A program made the translations under genes and the position numbers. Below the pieces are notes generated by a model. That model saw only the letters and a list, made by a program, of their open reading frames with translations, had not been told where the DNA came from and searched no databases. Positions 16,226 to 26,930 of a stretch of 41,005 nucleotides of DNA are shown piece by piece (the stretch's first letter is position 1; every line of letters starts with the position of its first letter). This DNA is from CAZESS01 sp964414415 (lineage in GTDB: Archaea; Thermoplasmatota; E2; UBA202; DSCA01), in NCBI GenBank assembly GCA_964414415.1, contig CAYPWJ010000012.1:1-41005 (forward strand), written 5' to 3'.

Positions 16226-19200
16226 ATGAGTAATGCACACACTGGAAAAGGTATTTCCACTAGGAAGAAGAGCATCGTAATTGTAATCGCCGCTATGACG
16301 ATTGCAGCAGGAGGATTATCACTTTTGATGGCTCCAACTGAGGCACAATCAGGTACCCCTCTGCTTGTCAGGGGAACGGTGTATGACACTGGCGGCAGTG
16401 CCGTTGGCAGCGGGGTAAAGGTCGTCGTCAGAGACATGGACACCGGCGCGTGGCTGGGCAACGTCACCAACGCCAGCGGTGGCTACAAGGTCACGTTCGG
16501 CGATCCCGACGGTCGGCCGTGGATGGATTTCAACACGGGCGACACCCTCAAGATAACGGCATATGACAATGGACAGAAAGGAGTGAACACGACGATCATG
16601 GATGCAGGTGCGGGGACAAACTGGCTCAACGTGACGCTGGGCACGCCGAGCACCACCAAGACGATCGATGAACCGAAGCACTCCAAATACACCTATGACA
16701 ACGGCAGCGCCAACGAGGGCTACCTCGTCTACGAGGAAGTCAATGTCACTAGTCCTACCGCGAGGCTGTCATTCCAGACGCTCTGGCAGATAGAATCACG
16801 TGCACCGAGCGAATATGACCAGATGGAGATCTATCTCTCGCCCACCCATGGAGAGAGTGGAACGCAGCAGCTGGTCGACGTGCTGAACCCGAACACCGAC
16901 CCGGCGCAGGGCGGCCCATACTCCTATTACAGCTCAGCTGGATTCAACACCCCGCCGACCTGGCAGCAGCATGAATACTGGATTGATGATTACGTTGACG
17001 TCCCCTGCAACGTGACAGTTACGTTCAACTTCACCACCGGCGACGACGTGCAGAACTACTGGGAGGGCTGGCTCATCGACGACGTCACCATCGGCGATTT
17101 CACCGATGACGTTGAGAGCGGCACCGGCAACTGGACGTATACCGGCATGTGGCACATCAGCGACCACCGCTCGAATTCCGATGACCATGCCTGGTACTAC
17201 GGCATGGAACACAGCTACGTCACCGAGGAAACGCTGTTCACCATGACCCCCGACGGCGGCTACAACTATATCAACTATACTATACGGAATGGAACATATT
17301 CGTCTGACTGGCAGAATTACTCCGAGACCGGTCCATTCACCTTCGATGACGTGTTGCCCTCGGGCTACAGCGACTGCTGGTACAACCTTGCATTCCGCGC
17401 AGAGAACGAGTCCAACAGCGAGCCGTGGAACGAGCAGGCTCACTGCCTGGACACGACGGCGCCGACCACGTCCTACGAGTTCGACCGGCCGAGCCATAAT
17501 TTTATGGGCAAACAGGCCGTCAGCACAGCTACCACGATGTGGATAAACGCCAGCGACGTAGAAAATACTCCGTGCGGCGCAGGCGTCAAGTGGCTTAACT
17601 ACACGGTCGGATGGAACGAGACGGCAACGAATCCACCGGAGGAGTTCCCACAACTCGTCGATGAGCAAAGCGTTAGAGACAACAGCGAGAGGGATTTGGA
17701 TAAACGAGAGGGCTATATCTCGGTTGCCCTCACCTTTGAGGAAGAATGTTGGCATGAAGTGAAATACAGTGCCGTGGACTATCTTGGTCATGGATCTGGC
17801 CAGACATCCATCGATATCGCGGTGGACGGCACCGCTCCCTCTCGACGTCTTACCGTCGGCGATCCTTCATATACCGACGAACAGGGATGGAGATGGGTCA
17901 ATTGCTCCACCAATGTCACGGTGCATGTGACTGATGACGGCTGTGCAGGCGGCGTCGGCGTGGAAACACTCCGGATAGAGGTATTCTGGAACGAGACGAG
18001 GCTGAATGAAACCGAACTCGAACAGAACCCGGACGGTCAGGAGCTCTATAACATCAACACTATAGAGGTGACCGACGGCGGCCCGCTCGACCTTGACAAT
18101 GAAACCAATGGAGAGATCCTCTACAATCTTTCCTTCGACCGTAACTGTTTCCACGAGCCCGAGTTCTGGATATATGACTACGTTGGAAACTATGACCGAC
18201 CCAAGAGCAAGTTCATGGTCGACTGCACGCCACCGGCGATACGGAAGGACATACCCAAGATAACGAAGCTCAAGCAGACAGAGATGGACAACTTCACCTG
18301 GCTTAATTGGACGGGCGGCGACGACCAGGATCAGCAGGTCTCACAGAGCTTCCTGGCACCGTGGAGTTACCTGGACGCGGTCAGCGTCTACCTTAACGGC
18401 ACCGTCCAAGAGGACGCATACATTGAGGTATGGGACAGCCTTGACGACGAGGGACCGATAGCGACGACGGAGGATATTCCCACCGGCGATTACTCTGGCT
18501 GGGTGCAGCTTCACTTTAATGACAGGGTATGGACGGAGCACGACGAGCGGTACTGGCTTCGGTTGAACACAGGCCAGTATGCCCCCTTGATGTGGAATGC
18601 CAGCGACGGCAATCCCTATCCTGATGGCAACGTCTCCATCAACGGCGTGTGGCACGACGACCTGGACATGATGTTCAAGATAGAATACTACCCGGTGCAT
18701 CCGTACGTGCCCGGTGAAATGTTTGCCGAATACAACGAGACCGGCGACTACGACCATCTCCATGAATCCCATGTCACCACCGAGGCGTTCCTAAACCTGT
18801 CCTCGTGGGACGAGGGCTGCATGGGCGGCGTCGGTCTGGACACGCTGGAATACCGCGTCTGGTGGAACGGCACCTGGACCGAGTGGATGAACTATACGGA
18901 GCCGTTCAACTTCACCGAGGAATGCGTCCATTATGTCGAGATAAACGCCACTGACATCCTGGGCAACACCCGGATCATCAACCAGACCCATTACGTCGAC
19001 GACAGTCCACCCGAGGTGCGCCTTGAGTACCCCGACCGGCACGGCTACTATATGGACACCGACGCCGGCAAGATGTACGTGCGGGCCGGGAAACCGTTCT
19101 ACCTCAACCTGACCGACATGCCTGAGGAGCCGTGCGGCGTGGGCGTCAACGAAGAGAGCTTCACGTTCTACTGGCGGTTCACCTACGACGGACCGAACAC

Positions 19201-22200
19201 GACGACGACCGAGAAACACCCGAAGAACGATACGGATGACACCTACAGCTATCCCATCGAAGAGATAAACGGCGAATACTGGTACGTGGTCACCCCCGGC
19301 CAGACCGAGCATCCGCTGTCAGTGGAGCTGAGCTTCAGTGAAGCCTGCAATCATACCTTCTATTACTTCTATGAGGCATCTGACTTGCTTGACAACGACA
19401 TCACCAGCGACGTAGAGTCTGAGACCATCTACGTCGACGACGGCTACCCCGAGGTCACCAAGGAATACCCGCCGTGCTACACCAACGAAGAATGGATGTA
19501 CCTGCACTCCGAATCACAGAGCATGCCTGATACCTGGCAGCAACCCGATTACAGTGTCTGGATAGGAGATGTTTTCTGGACGGAGCTGTCACCCGACAAG
19601 GGCAGGATCTACGAGGGCGTTTACGACGACGCGCGTTTCACAGCTAGTGGATACATCGACACAAACGAGAACGGTCGGCCGGACCACTGCGACTACATCG
19701 AGCTCACCGACGCCAAATATGATGTAAACCGGCTCTACCACATCGAGAACGTGACTGCCACTCTTGAGTTGTACAACGAGACAGACGAGGAGACCATATA
19801 CGTGGACTTCGAGTCCTTCTCTGACCGCCCCTGGCCTGCTGACTCCAACTTCGACAAGATTCAGGAAGACCCGATAGGGTCACTGTGGCGAGAGGTGTAT
19901 CCCGACCATAACGGAAGCCTCTACAACGTAACTGACTGGGAGACAGAGGGTGGGCTTGACTCTGCGATGCTCACCATGAATAACACCAATACCGGTGTTA
20001 CGAAGAACTGGACGGTTATGGTGTCGAGCTGGGACCTCATCGTCGACCCGGTGCCCTTCGTCCAGGCCTGCGGCAGATTCGACCTGTCGGCGCAGGACAT
20101 GCCCGACAAGCTCGAAGCCGTCGACCAGGCACAGGACATCCACATGAATTCAGACGTCATTCAGCCGCCGCATGACTGGCCGTGGGACGCGCAGAGCTTC
20201 AAGCCGACCGTCGACAACGTCAACGCCACCAACCTCTACCTCGAATGGAACCAGGAATGCAACGTGACCGTGTATATTCGCGATGCGGCTGAAAACATCC
20301 TCGCCGAGAAGAAGGTGCATCTGACCGGGACAAGCAACGGCGAATGGGTGCCGTTCAACTTCACCACCGGCATCAGCGTCGTACCCGACACCACCTACTA
20401 CATCGAGGCGCAGGTCGACGCCGGCCAGAACGGCAGCGCCCTCTGGTACTATGCAACCGGTGACCCGTACACCCGTGGCCATGCATGGCAGAGCGGCGAC
20501 AAGGAAAACACCCTTGACCAGACGTTCCAGATTATCTCGTGGCGTGAGAATCCATGCGCCAGCGGCATCGAGGGCAAGTACTTCGGCTACATGTTCAACG
20601 GCACCTATCATCCGACGGGCATGGAGGACAACACGTCCAAGTACGGCCAGGTTGTCGATATTACACAGTATTACAGCGACGAGGAGATTCGAGCGAACTT
20701 CACCGTCGACGGCGAGCCGAGAGACCTCTGGTACGTCTACGACGAGGACCTCGGCGTGCACTTCCACGAGGAATGCATCCACTGGCTCTACTACTGGGCG
20801 AAGGACAACGTCTGCCACCACACCGACGTATATGAGCAGGTCTACCACATCGATGAATACAGGCCGACGGTTGACAAGGGACACCCGGAGCATGGATACT
20901 CGGCACCGGTCGAGATATCGGTCGAGGAAGCATTCGAGAACTACACCGACAACGTCCAGTACGAGGGCGAGTTCCACGTCCGCAACAACTGGACGTATGA
21001 GGGCTATGATGACGGCTGGCTGCCGTATCCGCCCGGGCAGTATGTCACCAAGAACCAGACGATCAGCTTCACGGTGTCCAACAACGACCTCAACCACGGT
21101 CTTGTCCTGACTGTCTCCATCGAGGAAGTCGTCGGCGACGAGGGCATCAGCCTTGCAGACGGCGAGAACCTTGACTCCACGGAGTTCACCATCGAGGTGC
21201 CTCCCGGCGGCAGTGAAACCGTCGAGATCCCCGTCTATGACAACAAACCGTTCCTCGAGTGGGGCGTCTGGCAGTGGGAGGTCACCAACATCGAAAACGT
21301 GACCCAGTACCTGCGCGCCGGCGCCGAGATAGACCTCACCGCTGAGGATCCGGGCTACTGCGCATCGGGCGTCGAGAACATCTACTACCGCTACGAATGG
21401 AACGACAGCCAGTATCCGATGGATCTCGAGGCTGGCGTGGTCGACGGCAGCACGCTGTCCGACGTGCCGGCGATCGCCAACCATTACTGGTACATCTACG
21501 ACGGCGCGATTTCCTTCGACGAGGAATGCGTACACGACCTGTACTACTTCGCAAAGGACCGCAGCTGCCACAACAGCACCCTGCATCACCAGACCTATTA
21601 CGTTGATGATTCACCGCCCGTGGTCGAGGAGGAACTGCCCGACCACGGCGCCGTCGGCAGGACCACGCAGTCGCTCTACGAGGACTTCAACGTGCCGTTC
21701 ACCGACTGGACGACCGTTGTAAACGACGGTTATTGGAAACGCATCAGCAACTGGTGGCCGCGCGATGATAATTATCCGCGTAGCGGCCGCTACTGTGCCC
21801 ATGGACAGGGCGACGATGCGTGGCTCATCAGTCCGGAGGTTGCTGTTCCCGAGGACGGCAACCTGAGCTTCTACTACCGCGGCGACGGCACGCTCACGGT
21901 GGGTGTCTCCAACTCTTCCGACCGGACAGATACCTCCTATTACACGGATATGTGGACGTCGAGCTTCATTGACGACCAGTATCGACGTGTCGAGGTCGAT
22001 CTTTCCGCCTACGCTGGCGACGACGTCTACATCGGATTCCACGTGACAGCCGGTTACGTCTACCTGGACGACGTCTGGGTCGGCGGCATCGACAGCATCG
22101 CAACGCCGTTTGAGGATGACATGGAGAACACCACGACCACCATGGACAACTGGACCACCAACGACCTGACGGCGCCTGACAGCTTCTGGAAGTCGGTAGG

Positions 22201-25200
22201 CCGTGTGCCTGTCTACGAGACCAGCCCACCGGCACCGTCGATGTGGTGCGGCGACCTTAGCCTGCCAAACGGTGAACATGGCATTGGACGCTACGGCTGC
22301 AACTGGAACGACACCCTGACGCTGACAGAGCCGATCAACCTGTCAGATGTTGACCCCAGTGATTCCGTGTATCTCGACTTCTGGTTCTGGCTGAACTCTG
22401 AATTCCCGCAGGACAAATTCTACGTTGAAATTACAAATGACAGCAGTGACTGGGCAAACGCGAGCGAATGGGTATACGACACAGGTGATTTCCCGTGGAC
22501 CGAGCAAAACTTGTTGATTTCAAACTTCATCGGCAACGAGACCGTCTACATACGCTTCCGCTTCGTCAGCAACGACATCTACACCGCCGACAACGGCGTG
22601 TTCCTCGACAACGTCAGCATCTACAACTCGACCTATGACTTCCTCAACGAATCCAACTACACGACCTCGCCGACCATGGATACCTTCGACGACCCGTGGG
22701 CGAACTGGACCGCCCGTATGCTGGACACCTCACAGTGGCATCTCACCGACTACGATTCTCAGTCGGGCGACTGCTCTTCATGGTGGAACGGCGACGAGAC
22801 CGACAACGAATACCGCAACTGCACCAACGGCACGCTCGTCACCAACGAGACGATAGACCTGGCCGGATACGCCGGAGAGGGATACGAGGCGATGCTCACC
22901 TTCTGGCATGAGTATGACATGCACGATGACCTCGATGACACGGCATACGTCGAGGTGAGCGCCGACGGCGGCACGACGTGGACCGAGCTCGCCATGTACG
23001 ACGACGCACGAACCTGGACGCAGGAGTTCATCGACATCACGCCATACATCGGTGAGACCATCCACCTTCGCTTCCGGTTCAAGAGCGACAGATACACCGT
23101 TGACCCTGGATGGTACGTCGACGACGTGAAGGTCGAGGTCCGCAACATCACCGGCACCGCGTTCGAGGACGACTTCGAGCGGACGTTCCCGCCGGCTGGC
23201 TGGACCGAGCAGAGCAACGGCAATTACAGCACCGACGCACCGGACTACAAGTCCTGGGAGCGATGGGCCGATGACCACGTTGCTTCAATCGTTCCCTGGG
23301 AGGAGACACAGGAGGCATGGCTCATCAGCCCGCATATAGAGAACCTGCCGAAGTTCTCCAACCTGACATTCTACAATGACTTCAACACAGACATCGGCAC
23401 CGGCCGCGTCATGATATCAACCACCGGCACCGACCCGGCGGACTTTACAACCATCTGGACAGCAAGCGATTTGAGCAGTGGCACGGTGGACATCTCGCTG
23501 TGGGACTACAAGGACGAGGACATCTACCTGGCCTTCGTGTACAACAGCAGCGCTGGCGAGGGCTACGACGGAGAAGGTACCTGTGACGAATACTGGAGCA
23601 TCGACGACGTAGAGGTCACCTCGCTCGGCTTCCTGCGCGAGGGCGCCCCGATACACCTCAAGGCGTACGACCAGCCGGTCGACAGCGACTGTGACGCAGG
23701 TGTCAGTGCTCTCTACTGGCGGTACGCCTACGACGGAGATGAATACCGTGGTTGGGGCGACAAGTATGTAAACTGGGACGAGATCGATGGTATTACGGAG
23801 GACGATACGGGCATATATGGCCATCACTGGTATAAGATTGTGGACAACGGCGAATACGACACCGACGACCGGCAGGGATACATCTCTGTCAACGTCAGCT
23901 TCCAGGAGGAATGCATCCATGACATCTACTACTTCGCCAAGGACACCCTGTGCCACACCGGCGAGCTGCACAACGAGACCTACTACGTTGATGGCACCGC
24001 ACCTGACACCTACATGGGCGTCTCCTGGGGCGATCATCCGTGGATACCGAAGAACGACAAGTTCGTTGAATATCAGCTGACGAACAGGTCAGGATCCTCA
24101 GGTGACCCGGCACCGCAAGCAAAAACGCAGATACGCCATGAGGACGGCAAATACATATGGGACATCTATCTGATGGATGCATCATACGACCACACTGAAT
24201 TCCAGCTCGTCATATCTGAGACAGCGATGGGCCCGCCTGACTTCCACGTAGGATGGCTCAGTGGATCCTTTAAGGGCATGAAGGAATATAACGGTGGTGG
24301 ATGGGGCTCCCAACAACCACTCCCCGGAGATATCACCGTTACTGGTTCAACCGGCGATAAGCACTTCCACGTGGAGATACCCGAGGGAATGTATCTCTAT
24401 AATGGTGATTTCCACTGGTCTCTCATGGTCGGTGCGACCCGACCTGGAGAGCCTGACTGGGGCTCCCACAGCAAATTTGCCATCTATCCAGGGAACTGGA
24501 GTACGTGGGCAGGCGAAGGATACTATGCACCTGCACCTACTGAGGAAGACATGTGGAACTACATGTATCACCCAGATGGATACAAACCATCGATTATTTG
24601 CATCAACGACGACTTCCACTTTAAGGCAGAGCATCCCGGAACCGAGCCGTGCATATATCCGTACAACCAGCAGGAGAACACCTACTACCGCTGGCAGGTC
24701 AAGAACGAGACAGGTGCATGGGTCGACGCGTGGCCGACCGAGCAGAACTACACCGATGAAATGGAAGGCGTCGTCTGGGGCAACGACCTCAATATATCAA
24801 ATGAGACGATCTATAAAGACCATGTTAAGTGGCATTACTGGATGAACGGACAGGGACCGGATTACTTCAACGAAGGCTGCGAGCACCGCCTCGTCTACTT
24901 CAGCAAAGACGACCTCTGCAACACCGAGAAGCCCAACTACTGGGAGGTCGGCGTCGACGACGAGCCACCCGAGACGAACATCACGTTCTCCGGTGACGAG
25001 AGCCATTACTTCCAGGCCAGCGAAAACCTCTACTACATGCAGAACGACACCCAGATATGTCTCAATGCGTCGGACATGCCCGAAAACGAGAACTGCTCCA
25101 CAGGCGTACAGTACATCAACTATACTGTCTGGCGCTGGGTGACCACCACCTACGACGTCAAGGTCTCATCCAAGTATATCCAGTCATGGGCGCCCGTCTA

Positions 25201-26902
25201 CGACGCAGACACAGACGGCAACATCGGCGACTACTACGATGCAGTGGACTCCGACAACAGCGAGACGATCACCGCCGGTGACTACCTGGACATCGCGTGG
25301 GGTTCCGGTTACAGCGGACGCAAAGACGGCTGGTACCTTATCAAGGATATTACCAAGGTCGACGGCAAATATCTGCTCAACGTGCAGGATGCAACCGAGA
25401 ACGCCAGCGGACACTGGGAGTCAGTCATACCGTGGCAACGAACCCAGGATGGCGTCAGCAGGATTTGCTTCAACGGAGAAGGCCTCATCTTCGACGAATG
25501 CGGCAAATACGAGATACACTACTATGCGGTCGACTACAACAACATGACCGAGGAGATGCACGTCCCCGACATCATGGTGGACTGCACACCGCCGCACAGC
25601 ACCAAGACATTTGGACAGCCCGTCCTCCAGACAGAGATAGAGGGCGGCGAAACCGTGCACGTCGTTAACGGCACGACGAAGATATGCTTCAGCGCCGTCG
25701 ACCCGCGCCTGTGGGACAGCGGCGTCAAAGACATCCGCTACAAGTTCGAAGCGAAGACCGGCATCGGCGAACCAGCGTTCTGGGAGTGGCATACATTCGA
25801 GAACGTCTCCGAGGGCGAGAAATACTGCTTCACGCTCAAGGAGCTCTTCGGGCAGGAATTCCTCGACACCTGGTACGCGGAGCACGGTACAGGACCCGAT
25901 CCCGCCGGCCTCGGCACCGACGAGCCGTTCATCCTCTACCACCACGCCATCGACAACGTCAGCCACGAAGAAGCCTGGCTGCCAACCAAGCAGAAGATAT
26001 ACTACAACCCGTACCTCAACGAGACCGCACCCAACATAACCAAGGGCTACGAGGAACCAAACATCGCCTCGGAGGTACAGCCTGATCTCCACTACATCAC
26101 CTCCGACGATACCAACATCTGGCTCCACGGCACCGACAAACAGGGCGGCCTCGTCGAGATGCAGGTTGCCATCCTCTCCACCGGGGGCGAAGATCCATAT
26201 CCAGACGAAGGAGACTGGTGGACCGCCTGGAGCAGCGAGACCGGCACCGGTGAAGCAAACATCACCTTTACCATCGCCGAATACGAGAGCGACATGGGTG
26301 AACTCGACGACACCAAGGAATACTACCTGTTCTATCGAGCAGTCGACCAGGCCGGCCTGATGAGCGACGAAGGCAAACAGCGCTTCCGCCTCGACGACAC
26401 GGCGCCCACCACTGACATCGAGGAGCTCGGCGATTACACCTACGGAGACAAGATCACCGTCAACGTGACCGCGCAGGACAACTTCGACATCGTCAACGTC
26501 AGCAGCGTCACGCTTTACTACCGCTACCGACCCAACGAGACCGCTGAATGGGGCAGCTGGACGGCCTGCAGCACCAAGACCGAGGCGCCGTACACCTGGC
26601 AGTTCAACCCGCCGGAGCCGGGCTACTACGAGTTCTACGCTCGGGCAACCGACGGCCTCGGCAACGAAGGCGACGCGCCGGTCGGAGACGTGGCGCAGGC
26701 TGAATCCTACGTTGAACCCGTTGCCGGAGACTTCAACGGCGACGGAGAGGTCGACATGGCTGACCTGATGAAGATCGCCAAATACTGGCAGGTCGAAGAA
26801 GGCGACCCAGAGTGGAGCGACGCGGAGCAGTACGACCTGAACGACGACGGCGAGATAGACCTCTCGGACCTGAGCATCTTGGCCAGCAACTGGACCGGCT
26901 AA
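16226..26902 (+). CDS. Giant (3558-residue) secreted modular surface protein ending in a dockerin
   Basis: A 3558-residue acidic exported protein with many NxS/T sequons and no membrane anchor. A signal peptide (1-41) is followed by a carboxypeptidase-regulatory-like domain (about 45-140) and a jelly-roll (MAM/choice-of-anchor-like) domain (about 155-297). About ten Ig-like modules follow across 430-3270, most marked by a Cys pair, CxxGV near the start and EECxH near the end (for example CASGVENIYYRYEW and EECVHDLYYFAKDRSCHN). Two CBM-like sandwiches (about 700-830 and 1310-1435) and four tandem jelly-roll domains (about 1815-2470) with endings such as GWYVDDVKVEV are inserted among them. Two EF-hand-like acidic loops occur near 1145 and 2995. 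The C-terminus (about 3501-3558) is a dockerin with loops DFNGDGEVDMAD and DLNDDGEIDLSD. No enzyme domain was recognised. The cohesin gene begins 28 nt downstream, consistent with co-expression. Confidence 0.85.
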   Translation: MSNAHTGKGISTRKKSIVIVIAAMTIAAGGLSLLMAPTEAQSGTPLLVRGTVYDTGGSAVGSGVKVVVRDMDTGAWLGNVTNASGGYKVTFGDPDGRPWMDFNTGDTLKITAYDNGQKGVNTTIMDAGAGTNWLNVTLGTPSTTKTIDEPKHSKYTYDNGSANEGYLVYEEVNVTSPTARLSFQTLWQIESRAPSEYDQMEIYLSPTHGESGTQQLVDVLNPNTDPAQGGPYSYYSSAGFNTPPTWQQHEYWIDDYVDVPCNVTVTFNFTTGDDVQNYWEGWLIDDVTIGDFTDDVESGTGNWTYTGMWHISDHRSNSDDHAWYYGMEHSYVTEETLFTMTPDGGYNYINYTIRNGTYSSDWQNYSETGPFTFDDVLPSGYSDCWYNLAFRAENESNSEPWNEQAHCLDTTAPTTSYEFDRPSHNFMGKQAVSTATTMWINASDVENTPCGAGVKWLNYTVGWNETATNPPEEFPQLVDEQSVRDNSERDLDKREGYISVALTFEEECWHEVKYSAVDYLGHGSGQTSIDIAVDGTAPSRRLTVGDPSYTDEQGWRWVNCSTNVTVHVTDDGCAGGVGVETLRIEVFWNETRLNETELEQNPDGQELYNINTIEVTDGGPLDLDNETNGEILYNLSFDRNCFHEPEFWIYDYVGNYDRPKSKFMVDCTPPAIRKDIPKITKLKQTEMDNFTWLNWTGGDDQDQQVSQSFLAPWSYLDAVSVYLNGTVQEDAYIEVWDSLDDEGPIATTEDIPTGDYSGWVQLHFNDRVWTEHDERYWLRLNTGQYAPLMWNASDGNPYPDGNVSINGVWHDDLDMMFKIEYYPVHPYVPGEMFAEYNETGDYDHLHESHVTTEAFLNLSSWDEGCMGGVGLDTLEYRVWWNGTWTEWMNYTEPFNFTEECVHYVEINATDILGNTRIINQTHYVDDSPPEVRLEYPDRHGYYMDTDAGKMYVRAGKPFYLNLTDMPEEPCGVGVNEESFTFYWRFTYDGPNTTTTEKHPKNDTDDTYSYPIEEINGEYWYVVTPGQTEHPLSVELSFSEACNHTFYYFYEASDLLDNDITSDVESETIYVDDGYPEVTKEYPPCYTNEEWMYLHSESQSMPDTWQQPDYSVWIGDVFWTELSPDKGRIYEGVYDDARFTASGYIDTNENGRPDHCDYIELTDAKYDVNRLYHIENVTATLELYNETDEETIYVDFESFSDRPWPADSNFDKIQEDPIGSLWREVYPDHNGSLYNVTDWETEGGLDSAMLTMNNTNTGVTKNWTVMVSSWDLIVDPVPFVQACGRFDLSAQDMPDKLEAVDQAQDIHMNSDVIQPPHDWPWDAQSFKPTVDNVNATNLYLEWNQECNVTVYIRDAAENILAEKKVHLTGTSNGEWVPFNFTTGISVVPDTTYYIEAQVDAGQNGSALWYYATGDPYTRGHAWQSGDKENTLDQTFQIISWRENPCASGIEGKYFGYMFNGTYHPTGMEDNTSKYGQVVDITQYYSDEEIRANFTVDGEPRDLWYVYDEDLGVHFHEECIHWLYYWAKDNVCHHTDVYEQVYHIDEYRPTVDKGHPEHGYSAPVEISVEEAFENYTDNVQYEGEFHVRNNWTYEGYDDGWLPYPPGQYVTKNQTISFTVSNNDLNHGLVLTVSIEEVVGDEGISLADGENLDSTEFTIEVPPGGSETVEIPVYDNKPFLEWGVWQWEVTNIENVTQYLRAGAEIDLTAEDPGYCASGVENIYYRYEWNDSQYPMDLEAGVVDGSTLSDVPAIANHYWYIYDGAISFDEECVHDLYYFAKDRSCHNSTLHHQTYYVDDSPPVVEEELPDHGAVGRTTQSLYEDFNVPFTDWTTVVNDGYWKRISNWWPRDDNYPRSGRYCAHGQGDDAWLISPEVAVPEDGNLSFYYRGDGTLTVGVSNSSDRTDTSYYTDMWTSSFIDDQYRRVEVDLSAYAGDDVYIGFHVTAGYVYLDDVWVGGIDSIATPFEDDMENTTTTMDNWTTNDLTAPDSFWKSVGRVPVYETSPPAPSMWCGDLSLPNGEHGIGRYGCNWNDTLTLTEPINLSDVDPSDSVYLDFWFWLNSEFPQDKFYVEITNDSSDWANASEWVYDTGDFPWTEQNLLISNFIGNETVYIRFRFVSNDIYTADNGVFLDNVSIYNSTYDFLNESNYTTSPTMDTFDDPWANWTARMLDTSQWHLTDYDSQSGDCSSWWNGDETDNEYRNCTNGTLVTNETIDLAGYAGEGYEAMLTFWHEYDMHDDLDDTAYVEVSADGGTTWTELAMYDDARTWTQEFIDITPYIGETIHLRFRFKSDRYTVDPGWYVDDVKVEVRNITGTAFEDDFERTFPPAGWTEQSNGNYSTDAPDYKSWERWADDHVASIVPWEETQEAWLISPHIENLPKFSNLTFYNDFNTDIGTGRVMISTTGTDPADFTTIWTASDLSSGTVDISLWDYKDEDIYLAFVYNSSAGEGYDGEGTCDEYWSIDDVEVTSLGFLREGAPIHLKAYDQPVDSDCDAGVSALYWRYAYDGDEYRGWGDKYVNWDEIDGITEDDTGIYGHHWYKIVDNGEYDTDDRQGYISVNVSFQEECIHDIYYFAKDTLCHTGELHNETYYVDGTAPDTYMGVSWGDHPWIPKNDKFVEYQLTNRSGSSGDPAPQAKTQIRHEDGKYIWDIYLMDASYDHTEFQLVISETAMGPPDFHVGWLSGSFKGMKEYNGGGWGSQQPLPGDITVTGSTGDKHFHVEIPEGMYLYNGDFHWSLMVGATRPGEPDWGSHSKFAIYPGNWSTWAGEGYYAPAPTEEDMWNYMYHPDGYKPSIICINDDFHFKAEHPGTEPCIYPYNQQENTYYRWQVKNETGAWVDAWPTEQNYTDEMEGVVWGNDLNISNETIYKDHVKWHYWMNGQGPDYFNEGCEHRLVYFSKDDLCNTEKPNYWEVGVDDEPPETNITFSGDESHYFQASENLYYMQNDTQICLNASDMPENENCSTGVQYINYTVWRWVTTTYDVKVSSKYIQSWAPVYDADTDGNIGDYYDAVDSDNSETITAGDYLDIAWGSGYSGRKDGWYLIKDITKVDGKYLLNVQDATENASGHWESVIPWQRTQDGVSRICFNGEGLIFDECGKYEIHYYAVDYNNMTEEMHVPDIMVDCTPPHSTKTFGQPVLQTEIEGGETVHVVNGTTKICFSAVDPRLWDSGVKDIRYKFEAKTGIGEPAFWEWHTFENVSEGEKYCFTLKELFGQEFLDTWYAEHGTGPDPAGLGTDEPFILYHHAIDNVSHEEAWLPTKQKIYYNPYLNETAPNITKGYEEPNIASEVQPDLHYITSDDTNIWLHGTDKQGGLVEMQVAILSTGGEDPYPDEGDWWTAWSSETGTGEANITFTIAEYESDMGELDDTKEYYLFYRAVDQAGLMSDEGKQRFRLDDTAPTTDIEELGDYTYGDKITVNVTAQDNFDIVNVSSVTLYYRYRPNETAEWGSWTACSTKTEAPYTWQFNPPEPGYYEFYARATDGLGNEGDAPVGDVAQAESYVEPVAGDFNGDGEVDMADLMKIAKYWQVEEGDPEWSDAEQYDLNDDGEIDLSDLSILASNWTG

Positions 26903-26930
26903 AACGCCATACGACAACAGGAGAGATAAA

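Noticed and set aside
20150..21589. 479-codon open frame on the minus strand
   Set aside because: Antisense shadow of the giant gene; low-complexity Val/Asp-rich product with no motif.
13574..26902. Cellulosome for polysaccharide breakdown
   Set aside because: The dockerin proteins have no recognisable glycoside hydrolase, lyase or esterase domain; a structural role is better supported.
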